Positions 15,703 through 23,953 of a DNA stretch of 64,000 nt are shown piece after piece. Positions within the stretch are counted from its first letter, which is position 1, and each line of letters starts with the position of its first letter. The DNA comes from Edwardsiella anguillarum. GTDB lineage: Bacteria > Pseudomonadota > Gammaproteobacteria > Enterobacterales > Enterobacteriaceae. The translations under genes were made by a program, and so were the position numbers. The stretch lies in assembly GCF_008801815.1 (NCBI RefSeq), contig NZ_VZOX01000006.1, one strand, 5' to 3'. The notes below the pieces were generated by a model. It was not told the DNA's origin, did no database searches, and worked only from the letters and a program-made list of their open reading frames with translations.

Positions 15703-17340
15703 ATGGCAAGCTACTTTATTGGCGTAGATGTGGGAACCGGAAGCGCTCGCGCCGGTGTCTTTGACCTCAGCGGGCGCATGGTCGGCCAGGCAACGCGCGA
15801 AATCGACCTCTACCGTCCCCAGGCCGACTTTGTCGAACAGTCGTCCGACAACATCTGGCAGGCGGTGTGTAACGCGGTGCGCGACGCCGTGAGCCAGGCC
15901 GACATTAACCCAATTCAAATCAAAGGGATGGGATTCGATGCCACCTGTTCGCTGGTGGTGCTGGACAGCGAAGGCAAACCGCTGACCATCAGCCCCTCCG
16001 GGCGCAGCGAGCAGAACATCATCGTCTGGATGGATCACCGCGCCATCGCCCAGGCGCAGCGCATCAACACCACCCACCACCGGGTGCTGGACTTCGTCGG
16101 CGGTATCATCTCGCCGGAAATGCAGACACCCAAGCTGCTGTGGTTAAAACAGCATATGCCGACCACCTGGGCCAATGCAGGCTACTTCTTTGACCTTCCA
16201 GACTTTTTAACCTGGCGCGCCACCCAGGATGACACCCGCTCCCTCTGCTCCACCGTATGCAAGTGGACCTATCTGGGACACGAAAACCGCTGGGATGAGA
16301 GCTATTTCCGCGAAATCGGGCTGGAGGATCTGCTGGCGCACGATGCCGCCAAGATCGGCCGTGAAGTCAAAACCATGGGAGAGCCGTTGGGCTATGGCCT
16401 AACCGAGCGCGCGGCGCGAGAGATGGGCCTGATCCCCGGCACGGCGGTCAGCGTCTCGATCATCGACGCCCATGCCGGTACGCTGGGAACCCTGGGCGCC
16501 AGCGGCGTCAGCGGTGACCTGGCCGACTTCGATCGCCGCATCGCCCTGATCGGCGGCACCTCCACCGGCCATATGGCCATGTCGCCCACCGCGCGCTTTA
16601 TTGGCGGCGTATGGGGGCCTTACTATTCGGCAATCCTGCCGGGCTACTGGCTGAACGAGGGGGGACAGTCAGCGACCGGCGCCCTGATCGATCACGTCAT
16701 CCAGTCCCATCCCTGCTACGCCCCGCTGCTGGCGCAGGCCAAGTCCAACGGCCAGACCATCTATGAAGTGCTCAACGCCCTGCTACGCAAAATGGCGGGA
16801 GAGCCGGAAAACATCGCGTTCCTGACCCGTGATATCCACGTTCTGCCCTATTTTCACGGTAACCGCTCGCCGCGCGCCGACCCGACCCTGAGCGGCGTCA
16901 TGAGCGGTCTGAAGCTGTCACGAACCCCGGAGGATCTGGCGCTACAGTATCTGGCGACCATCCAGGCGATCGCGCTGGGTACCCGCCACATCATCGAAAC
17001 GATGAACCAGAGCGGCTACCGCATCGACACCATCATGGCCAGCGGCGGCGGCACCAAGAACCCGATCTTCGTTCAGGAGCACGCCAACGCCACCGGCTGC
17101 GCCATGCTGCTGCCCGTCGAGGGCGAAGCGATGCTGCTGGGCGGCGCCATGATGGGCACCGTCGCGGCCGGCGTCTTTGACACTCTGCCGGAGGCGATGG
17201 GTGCCATGAGCCGCATCGGCAAGACCGTAACGCCGCAGACCAACAGCATCAAGCGCTACTATGATCGCAAATACCGGGTGTTCCATGAAATGTATCAGGA
17301 CCATATGAAGTATCGCCAGCTGATGCAGGAGGCAGAATGA
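15703..17340 (+). CDS. FGGY-family pentulose kinase (D-ribulokinase-like)
   Basis: A 545-residue cytoplasmic kinase. The N-terminal phosphate-binding loop is FIGVDVGTGSARAGVFDL, followed by KGMGFDATCSLVVLD and NIIVWMDHRA. The C-terminal half has GGGTKNPIFVQEHANATG near 450 and GEAMLLGGAMMGTVAAG near 480. Length and wording fit the long FGGY pentulose kinase group that includes human FGGY and yeast Ydr109c, for which D-ribulose is the known substrate, rather than E. coli AraB. It starts at ATG 15703 behind AGGAGA; the frame extension upstream overlaps the permease gene and is not used. The precise substrate here is inferred. Confidence 0.9.
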   Translation: MASYFIGVDVGTGSARAGVFDLSGRMVGQATREIDLYRPQADFVEQSSDNIWQAVCNAVRDAVSQADINPIQIKGMGFDATCSLVVLDSEGKPLTISPSGRSEQNIIVWMDHRAIAQAQRINTTHHRVLDFVGGIISPEMQTPKLLWLKQHMPTTWANAGYFFDLPDFLTWRATQDDTRSLCSTVCKWTYLGHENRWDESYFREIGLEDLLAHDAAKIGREVKTMGEPLGYGLTERAAREMGLIPGTAVSVSIIDAHAGTLGTLGASGVSGDLADFDRRIALIGGTSTGHMAMSPTARFIGGVWGPYYSAILPGYWLNEGGQSATGALIDHVIQSHPCYAPLLAQAKSNGQTIYEVLNALLRKMAGEPENIAFLTRDIHVLPYFHGNRSPRADPTLSGVMSGLKLSRTPEDLALQYLATIQAIALGTRHIIETMNQSGYRIDTIMASGGGTKNPIFVQEHANATGCAMLLPVEGEAMLLGGAMMGTVAAGVFDTLPEAMGAMSRIGKTVTPQTNSIKRYYDRKYRVFHEMYQDHMKYRQLMQEAE

Positions 17341-17957
17341 CGGCACAATGGCATCAGGCGCAGGCTGCCTGGCAAATCTATAGCGCCGAGCTGACACAGC
17401 TGGCGCAGCGGCTGGACGCCGAGCAGTGGCAGCAGCTGCTGGATCGGCTCGACGGCTGTCGTGGCAAGATCGTGGTCAGCGGCGTCGGTACCTCGGGGAT
17501 CGCCGCACGTAAAGTCGCGCACATGCTGGCCTGCGTGGAGCGCCCGGCCATCTACCTCAGCGCCACCGACGCGGCCCATGGCGACCTTGGCTTTCTGCGC
17601 GGCGACGATCTGGTGATCCTCATCTCGCGCGGCGGCAATTCCGACGAACTGACGCGCCTGCTGCCGGCGCTACAGGCAAAGGGGGTTCCCCTGATCGCCG
17701 TCACGGAGAATCCGCACTCGGCCATCGCCCGCGCGGCGCAGCTGACGCTGGCGACCGGGGTACAGCGCGAGATAGACCCGCTCAACATGCTGGCCACCAC
17801 CTCCATCATCTTGGTGTTGGCCCTGTTCGATGCCGCCTGCGCCTGTCTGATGCAGCGCAGCGGCTACGATCGCCAGACGCTGCTGAGCGTGCATCCCGGC
17901 GGAGACGTGGGGCTAAGCCTGCGCCGTAGCGCGGACGATCAGGCTATCGGCGCGTAG
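17337..17957 (+). CDS. Single-domain SIS sugar-phosphate isomerase, KpsF/GutQ-like
   Basis: A 206-residue protein that overlaps the kinase by 4 bases (ATGA). It holds one SIS domain (about 35-190) like that of KpsF/GutQ arabinose-5-phosphate isomerases: GVGTSGIAARKVAHMLA, DAAHGDLGFLRGDD, ISRGGNSDEL and HPGGDVG. The C-terminal pair of CBS domains found in KpsF and GutQ is missing. Single-SIS arabinose-5-phosphate isomerases are known, such as c3406 of E. coli CFT073. With a D-ribulokinase next to it, interconversion of ribulose-5-P and arabinose-5-P is a reasonable guess; a hexulose-phosphate isomerase role is the main alternative. Its end overlaps rsmJ tail-to-tail by 19 bases. Confidence 0.85.
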   Translation: MTAQWHQAQAAWQIYSAELTQLAQRLDAEQWQQLLDRLDGCRGKIVVSGVGTSGIAARKVAHMLACVERPAIYLSATDAAHGDLGFLRGDDLVILISRGGNSDELTRLLPALQAKGVPLIAVTENPHSAIARAAQLTLATGVQREIDPLNMLATTSIILVLALFDAACACLMQRSGYDRQTLLSVHPGGDVGLSLRRSADDQAIGA

Positions 17958-18691
17958 ATATCGAAGCGGTGGCTTTTGGTCAGGGTCGCGTTAGGGGTCG
18001 CGACACCGGCCAACGGCGGCGCATAGTCTGGCCGCTTGACCACCACCCGCTTGGTCGCCAAACGGCGCGCCGGCGCCAGCAGGGCGTCGGCGTCGTCATC
18101 GGCGCCGACCAGCGCCTGAAACACCCGCATCTCTTTCTTCACCAGCGCACTTTTCTGCCGGTGAGGAAACATCGGATCGAGATAGACCACCTCGGGGCGG
18201 GGCGTCAATGTCGCCAACACCTCGATACTGGAGGCGTGCAGCAGGGTCAGGCGCTCGCGCAGCCAGGGGCCGATCTCCGCATCGGCATAGCCGCGCTGGA
18301 GACCATCGTCCAACAACGCCGCCACCACGGGATGACGCTCTAACATGCGCACCCGACAGCCCAGCGCAGCCAACACGAAAGCGTCACGCCCCAGACCGGC
18401 GGTGGCATCGACCACATCGGGTAGGTAGCCGCCTTTGATGCCAACCGCCTTGGCCACCGCCTCACCGCGCCCGCCGCCAAAGCGGCGACGGTGCGCCAGC
18501 GTCCCGCCGACGAAGTCGACGAAAATGGCCCCCAGCTTCGGCTCGTCCAGCTTGCGCAGCTCCAGGCGCTGCGGCGTCAGCACCAGCGCCAGTACAGCGT
18601 CGGCGTCATGACACAGCTCCCAGCGCTGCGCCAGCGCGCTCAGCGCCGCCGCATCGGCACCCTCCTCCGCCAGCAGCTGAACCGTCGCCAT
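17939..18691 (-). CDS. rsmJ: 16S rRNA (guanine1516-N2)-methyltransferase
   Basis: A 250-residue protein, equal in length to E. coli RsmJ (YhiQ). It uses S-adenosylmethionine to methylate G1516 of 16S rRNA. The SAM-binding motif is VVDATAGLGRDAFVLAALGC near residue 100, and the catalytic-type motif VYLDPMFPHRQKSALVKKEMR is near 170. Its ATG shares one base with the stop of prlC (TGATG), so the two are cotranscribed and likely coupled, as in E. coli. Confidence 0.97.
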   Translation of the reverse strand: MATVQLLAEEGADAAALSALAQRWELCHDADAVLALVLTPQRLELRKLDEPKLGAIFVDFVGGTLAHRRRFGGGRGEAVAKAVGIKGGYLPDVVDATAGLGRDAFVLAALGCRVRMLERHPVVAALLDDGLQRGYADAEIGPWLRERLTLLHASSIEVLATLTPRPEVVYLDPMFPHRQKSALVKKEMRVFQALVGADDDADALLAPARRLATKRVVVKRPDYAPPLAGVATPNATLTKSHRFDIYAPIA

Positions 18692-20733
18692 CAGCCCTTG
18701 ATCCCGTAATGACGCAGCATGGCATCGATCTGCGGCTCACGCCCACGGAACGCTTTAAACAGGGTCATCGGCTCATCGGAGCCCCCCTGCGATAGCACGT
18801 TATCCAAGAAGGCACGCCCGGTATCAACGTTAAAGATCCCCTCCTCCTCAAAGCGGGAGAAAGCGTCCGCCGACAGCAGCTCAGCCCATAGATAGCTGTA
18901 GTAGCCGGCCGCATAGCCGCCGGCGAAGATGTGGCTAAACGCGTGCGGGAAACGCCCCCACTCCGGCGACGGCACGACCGCCACCAGCGCCTTGACCTGA
19001 CGCAGGGTCTCCAGAATCTGCGCGCCCTGCGACGGGTCGAATTCGGTGTGCAGACGGAAATCAAACAGCCCGAACTCCAGCTGGCGCAGAATAAACAGCG
19101 CGGACTGATAGTTCTTGGCCGCCAGCATCCGATCCAGCATCGCCTGCGGCAGCGGCTCGCCGCTCTGATAATGCCCGGAGATAAAGGCCAGCGCCTCCGG
19201 CTCCCAGCACCAGTTCTCCATAAACTGGCTCGGCAGCTCGACCGCATCCCACGGCACCCCGTTTATCCCGGAAACCCCCGGGGTTTCGATACGGGTCAGC
19301 ATGTGGTGCAGGCCGTGGCCAAACTCGTGGAACAGCGTGGTCACTTCGCCGTGGGTAAACAGCGCCGGGCTATCGCCCAGTGGACGGTTAAAGTTACAGG
19401 TCAGGTAGGCCACCGGCTTCTGCAGGCTGCCGTCGGCGCGGCGCAGACGCCCGGCGCAGTCGTCCATCCAGGCGCCGCCGCGCTTGTGTTCGCGCGCGTA
19501 CAGATCCAGATAGAAGCTGCCGCACAGCTCACCGTCGCTGCCGTACAGCTCAAAGAAACGCACCTCCGGGTGCCAGACATCCACGTCGTGACGCTCTTTG
19601 GCCGTAATACCATAGATGCGATGCACCACCTCAAACAGCCCGCTCAGCACCGTCGGCTCGGGGAAGTAGGGGCGCAGCTCCTCGTCGCTGATGGCGTAGA
19701 GATGCTGCTTCTGTTTCTCGCTGTAGTAGGTGATGTCCCAGGGTGCCAGCTCGCTGACGCCATAGTGGCGCAGGGCGAAGGCGCTGAGCTGCTCCAGCTC
19801 CGCCGCCCCCTGTTTATGGGCGCGCTGCGCCAGATCGTTGAGGAACCCCAGCACCTGCTGCGGATTTTCAGCCATCTTGGTCGCCAGCGACTTGTCGGCG
19901 TAGCTGGCAAAGCCCAGCAGCTGAGCCAGCTCATGGCGCAGCGCCAGCGTCTCGTTCATGATGGCGCCGTTGTCCCATTCACCTGCGTTCGGCCCCTGAT
20001 CGGAGGCTCGGGTGGTAAAGGCGCGGTACATCTCATAGCGCAGTTCGCGGTTGTCGGCATAGGTCATCACCGGCAGGTAGCTCGGCATATCCAGCGTCAA
20101 CAGCCACCCCTGCTGGCCACGTGACGATGCCAGCTCATGGGCCGCCGCCAGCGCGCTCTCCGGCAGGCCGGCCAGCGCCGCCTTCTCCGTCATCAGCTTG
20201 CTCCAGCCCATGGTCGCATCCAGCACATTGTTGCTGAAGGCGGAGCCCAGCTCGGACAGGCGCATGACGATTTCGCCGTAGCGCTTCTGCGCCTCCGGCG
20301 GCAGGCCGATACCGGACAGCTCAAAGTCGCGCAGCGCATTATCCACCGCCCGCTTCTGGGCCTTGTCCAGCGCCATATAGCCCTCTCCCGCCTTCAGCTG
20401 GCGGTAGGCCTGATACAGCCCCTGATGCTGGCCGACCCAGGTACCGTACTCTGACAGCAGCGGCAGGCACTGCTCATAGGCCGCCCGCAGCTCCGGGCTG
20501 TTTTTTACCGCGTTGAGATGGCTGACCGGCGAAAAAATACGTCCCAAACGATCGTCGGCCTCGGCCAGCGGCTGTATCAGGTTCTCCCAGGTAAAGGGGC
20601 CGGGCTGCGCCACCACACGTTCCACCGCGGCACGGCAGTCGGCCAGCGCCGCGCTCACCGCCGGCACCACGTCCTGCGGCGTAATGCGAGAAAAGGGCGG
20701 AAGCACAAAGGGAGTCAGCAAAGGGTTGGTCAT
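18691..20733 (-). CDS. prlC: Oligopeptidase A
   Basis: A 680-residue cytoplasmic zinc metallopeptidase of family M3, the same length as E. coli PrlC. The zinc motif HEFGHGLHHML is near residue 470, and the third ligand Glu lies downstream in the QFMENWCWEPEAL region. It degrades short peptides, including cleaved signal peptides. ATG at 20733 (MTNPLLTPFVLPPF) matches the known start; an 82-codon open extension upstream is not conserved. Confidence 0.97.
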   Translation of the reverse strand: MTNPLLTPFVLPPFSRITPQDVVPAVSAALADCRAAVERVVAQPGPFTWENLIQPLAEADDRLGRIFSPVSHLNAVKNSPELRAAYEQCLPLLSEYGTWVGQHQGLYQAYRQLKAGEGYMALDKAQKRAVDNALRDFELSGIGLPPEAQKRYGEIVMRLSELGSAFSNNVLDATMGWSKLMTEKAALAGLPESALAAAHELASSRGQQGWLLTLDMPSYLPVMTYADNRELRYEMYRAFTTRASDQGPNAGEWDNGAIMNETLALRHELAQLLGFASYADKSLATKMAENPQQVLGFLNDLAQRAHKQGAAELEQLSAFALRHYGVSELAPWDITYYSEKQKQHLYAISDEELRPYFPEPTVLSGLFEVVHRIYGITAKERHDVDVWHPEVRFFELYGSDGELCGSFYLDLYAREHKRGGAWMDDCAGRLRRADGSLQKPVAYLTCNFNRPLGDSPALFTHGEVTTLFHEFGHGLHHMLTRIETPGVSGINGVPWDAVELPSQFMENWCWEPEALAFISGHYQSGEPLPQAMLDRMLAAKNYQSALFILRQLEFGLFDFRLHTEFDPSQGAQILETLRQVKALVAVVPSPEWGRFPHAFSHIFAGGYAAGYYSYLWAELLSADAFSRFEEEGIFNVDTGRAFLDNVLSQGGSDEPMTLFKAFRGREPQIDAMLRHYGIKG

Positions 20734-20875
20734 CAGCAAGTGTCCTATGGTCGGCAGGGCTGACGCAGCAGCCCTGAAATCGGGATATCCGCCGCGTGAC
20801 GCCGCGGATAAAATAAGGCGTAATGAAGCTAGGATGGGGACTGCGGCGCAGAAAATCAATCTCTGCGCGCACGGT

Positions 20876-21349
20876 CTAGGGCGTCTCGGCGACCGCAACG
20901 CACCGAATATGCCGCGCCAGCTCGGCCAGTCGAGCGTCATCGGCGCGCTGGGCATCGTGGGAGGAGAGGTATCCTTCATAGCGGGTAAAGAAGCGCTGGC
21001 TACGCGCCTCTATCGGCCGCCATTCGTCCATATTGGCGGTGCCGTGCATCGGGAACAGCTTGCTGTGAACGTGATCCACGCCAAACCCCTCAAAGAACAT
21101 GCCGCAGCGGCCCACGTCCTCAAAGGCGGCATCGAGCAGCCGCGCCACCCTCTTGGTCGCAAGCATCAGGCGGGTCAGCGCCTCATCAGGCATATCGAAC
21201 GCATAGCTGGGATAATGGCGCTTGGGGATCACCACGCTGAACCCGTCCGTATTAGGATAGATAGACAGGAAGGCCAGATGCCCGTCATCTTCCCAGATCT
21301 TATGGCACGGCGCCTCGCCGCGCACGATTTGACAAAAAATACAGCTCAT
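20876..21349 (-). CDS. HIT-family protein with HxHxK active-site variant
   Basis: A 157-residue cytoplasmic protein of the histidine-triad superfamily. It starts MSCIFCQIVRGEAPCHKIWEDD, typical of HIT proteins, with a possible Cys pair (C3, C6). The triad region reads GVDHVHSKLFPMHG, so the first two His are present, including the catalytic middle one, but the third is Lys. Members of this kind hydrolyse or transfer nucleotide monophosphates. It sits between prlC and rlmJ, which are adjacent in E. coli. The specific substrate is unknown. Confidence 0.88.
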   Translation of the reverse strand: MSCIFCQIVRGEAPCHKIWEDDGHLAFLSIYPNTDGFSVVIPKRHYPSYAFDMPDEALTRLMLATKRVARLLDAAFEDVGRCGMFFEGFGVDHVHSKLFPMHGTANMDEWRPIEARSQRFFTRYEGYLSSHDAQRADDARLAELARHIRCVAVAETP

Positions 21350-21514
21350 CGTCTTCGCATCTCCTCAACGGCGGCGCGCGGGTTTATCACGCCTCGGCTC
21401 ATGAAATGGGGTATACTTTATCCAATATCGCGCCACGCCGGTCTCTGCCTGCCACGGCCGCATCAGTCAGGCTTCATTTTTAACCCGAACGACTCACCAG
21501 AAGCAAATCACCCT

Positions 21515-22357
21515 ATGTTAAGTTACCGTCACAGTTTTCATGCCGGCAACCACGCCGACGTTCTTAAGCACACCGTCCAAAGCCTGATCATCGCGGCGCT
21601 GAAGGAGAAGGACAAACCGTTCCTGTACCTCGATACCCACGCCGGCGCCGGGCGCTATCTGCTCAGCGGCGAGCATGCCGAGAAGACCGGCGAGTACCTG
21701 GAGGGGATCGCCCGTCTATGGCAGCGCGACGATCTGCCGGAGGCGCTGACGCCGTATATGGACGCCGTGCGTCACTTCAACCGCTCCGGTCAACTGCGCT
21801 ATTACCCCGGTTCTCCGCTGATCGCCCGTCAGCTGCTGCGCGAGCAGGATCGCCTGCACCTGAGCGAGCTGCATCCCAGCGACTTTCCGCTGCTGCGCGC
21901 CGAATTCCAGAAAGACGAGCGCGCCCGGGTCGTCCGTGAAAATGGCTATCAGCAGCTCAAGTCCCAGCTGCCGCCGGCGACACGGCGCGGCCTGATCCTG
22001 ATCGACCCGCCCTATGAGCTGAAGAGCGACTATCAGGACGTGGTGAAAGGAATCCAGGAGGGGCACAAACGCTTTGCCACCGGCACCTATGCGCTGTGGT
22101 ACCCGGTGGTGCTGCGTCAGAACATCAAGCGAATGATCCATGCCCTGGAGGAGACCGGCATCCGCCGTATCCTGCAGATTGAGCTGGCGGTACGCCCGGA
22201 CAGCGATCAGCGCGGGATGACCGCCTCCGGGATGATCGTCATCAATCCACCGTGGAAACTGGAGGAGCAGATGCGTAGCCTGCTGCCCTGGCTGCACCAA
22301 GCGCTAGTTCCGCAGGGAACCGGCCACGCCAGCGTCAGCTGGATCGTCCCAGAGTAA
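21515..22357 (+). CDS. rlmJ: 23S rRNA (adenine2030-N6)-methyltransferase
   Basis: A 280-residue protein of the same length as E. coli RlmJ (YhiR). It begins MLSYRHSFHAGNHADVLKH, has YLDTHAGAGRYLL near residue 38 for SAM binding and the N6-adenine catalytic motif DPPYEL near 163. ATG at 21515 is chosen by homology; a very long open frame upstream runs antisense to prlC and is spurious. It methylates A2030 of 23S rRNA. Confidence 0.97.
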   Translation: MLSYRHSFHAGNHADVLKHTVQSLIIAALKEKDKPFLYLDTHAGAGRYLLSGEHAEKTGEYLEGIARLWQRDDLPEALTPYMDAVRHFNRSGQLRYYPGSPLIARQLLREQDRLHLSELHPSDFPLLRAEFQKDERARVVRENGYQQLKSQLPPATRRGLILIDPPYELKSDYQDVVKGIQEGHKRFATGTYALWYPVVLRQNIKRMIHALEETGIRRILQIELAVRPDSDQRGMTASGMIVINPPWKLEEQMRSLLPWLHQALVPQGTGHASVSWIVPE

Positions 22358-22389
22358 TTCCACGCGCTTCATACGGAATTTGTGCCCTG

Positions 22390-22413
22390 CCGACGGCAAG
22401 ATTTTGCCGTCGG
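22390..22413 (+). other. Hairpin between rlmJ and gor
   Basis: CCGACGGCAA-GATT-TTGCCGTCGG is a perfect 10-bp stem 32 bases after rlmJ. It has no T-run, so it is either a weak terminator or an mRNA 3' stabiliser. Confidence 0.5.
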
Positions 22414-22534
22414 CCCACCGCAGCGTTACACTCCAGGGCAATCCTGCAAATAGCGGCGGTATCTCGCCATTCTGTCTCCGGCAGAGGGACATTGCGGGGC
22501 AAATCCGACTTGTTGATAACGCTGAGACATCCCT

Positions 22535-23887
22535 ATGACTAAACATTATGACTATCTCGCCATCGGCGGCGGCAGCGGCGGTATCGCCTCCATCAACCGC
22601 GCGGCGACGTACGGCCGCAGGTGCGCGCTGATCGAAGCCAAAGCGCTGGGCGGCACCTGTGTCAACGTGGGCTGCGTACCGAAAAAAGTGATGTGGCACG
22701 CCGCGCAGATCGCCGAGGCCATCAAGCTGTATGGCCCGGACTACGGCTTTGATACCACGCTCAACCGCTTCGACTGGCAGCGCCTGATCGACAGCCGCAG
22801 CGCCTATATCGAGCGGATTCATCAGTCCTATCAGCGCGGTCTGGGAAATAATAACGTCGACGTTATCCAAGGATTTGCCACCTTTATTGACGCCCACACG
22901 GTCGAGGTCAACGGCGAGCGCATCAGCGCCGACCATATCCTCATCGCCACCGGAGGACGGCCGGCGCGCCCGGATATCCCAGGCGCAGAATATGGCATCG
23001 ACTCCGACGGCTTCTTTGCCCTTGACGCGCTGCCGCAGCGCGTCGCCATCGTCGGCGCGGGCTACATCGCGGTCGAGATCGCCGGGGTGCTCAACGCGCT
23101 GGGCGCCGAAACTCACCTGTTTGTCCGCAGGCATGCGCCGCTGCGCAGCTTCGACAGCCTGATCGTCGATACTCTGCTGGAGGTGATGCACAGCGAAGGG
23201 CCTCAGCTGCACACCCACAGCGTGCCGCAGTCGGTGGTTAAGCACGCGGACGGCAGCCTGACGCTAACGCTGGAAAATGGCCATAGCCAGACCGTCGATT
23301 GCCTGATCTGGGCCATTGGCCGCGATCCGAATACCGACCGCCTCAACCTGGAGGCCGCCGGGGTCGCCACCGACGCCAACGGCTATATTCCGGTGGATGC
23401 GTTCCAGAATACCAACGTTCCCGGCATCTACGCCGTCGGGGACAATACCGGCGCCGTCGAGCTGACGCCGGTCGCCGTCGCCGCCGGGCGCCGCCTCTCT
23501 GAGCGTCTGTTCAACAACAAGCCGCAGGAGCACCTGGACTACAGCAATATTCCCACCGTGGTCTTCAGCCACCCGCCGATCGGCACCGTGGGACTGACCG
23601 AAGCGCAGGCGCGCGCGCAGTACGGCGATGAGCAGATTAAGGCCTACACCTCCTCATTTACCGCCATGTATACCGCCGTCACCCAGCATCGCCAGCCGTG
23701 CCGGATGAAACTGGTCTGCCAGGGTGCGGAAGAGAAGATCGTCGGCATCCACGGCATCGGCTTCGGCATGGATGAGATGTTGCAGGGCTTCGCCGTCGCG
23801 CTGAAGATGGGTGCCACCAAGCGGGACTTCGACAACACCGTGGCCATCCATCCGACGGCCTCGGAAGAGTTTGTTACCATGCGTTAA
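22535..23887 (+). CDS. gor: Glutathione reductase
   Basis: A 450-residue FAD flavoenzyme that reduces glutathione disulfide with NADPH. The FAD dinucleotide fold YLAIGGGSGGIASINRAA lies at about 6-23, the redox disulfide GGTCVNVGCVPKK at about 39-51 (Cys42 and Cys47), the NADPH fold VAIVGAGYIAVEIAGVL near 170 and the C-terminal dimer-face His-Glu in AIHPTASEEFVTMR. Length equals E. coli Gor. ATG at 22535 gives MTKHYDYLAIGGGSGG. Single-gene unit with its own terminator. Confidence 0.98.
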   Translation: MTKHYDYLAIGGGSGGIASINRAATYGRRCALIEAKALGGTCVNVGCVPKKVMWHAAQIAEAIKLYGPDYGFDTTLNRFDWQRLIDSRSAYIERIHQSYQRGLGNNNVDVIQGFATFIDAHTVEVNGERISADHILIATGGRPARPDIPGAEYGIDSDGFFALDALPQRVAIVGAGYIAVEIAGVLNALGAETHLFVRRHAPLRSFDSLIVDTLLEVMHSEGPQLHTHSVPQSVVKHADGSLTLTLENGHSQTVDCLIWAIGRDPNTDRLNLEAAGVATDANGYIPVDAFQNTNVPGIYAVGDNTGAVELTPVAVAAGRRLSERLFNNKPQEHLDYSNIPTVVFSHPPIGTVGLTEAQARAQYGDEQIKAYTSSFTAMYTAVTQHRQPCRMKLVCQGAEEKIVGIHGIGFGMDEMLQGFAVALKMGATKRDFDNTVAIHPTASEEFVTMR

Positions 23888-23905
23888 GCTCGGGGAACGT
23901 CATCA

Positions 23906-23937
23906 ACGGGCCGGCCTATGCCGGCCCGTTTTATTTC
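23906..23937. terminator. gor intrinsic terminator
   Basis: The perfect 10-bp stem ACGGGCCGGC / GCCGGCCCGT with loop CTAT is followed by TTTATTT. The convergent chemoreceptor gene ends 17 bases further on. Confidence 0.88.
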
Positions 23938-23953
23938 ATGTGAAGAGCAGCCA

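Noticed and set aside
20734..20979. An 82-codon N-terminal extension of PrlC
   Set aside because: Arg/Ser/Pro-rich, not found in the family; starting at 20733 gives exactly the E. coli length.
20513..21514. The N-terminal 334-codon extension of the frame that contains rlmJ
   Set aside because: It runs antisense through prlC and the HIT gene. RlmJ starts at 21515 by homology and length.
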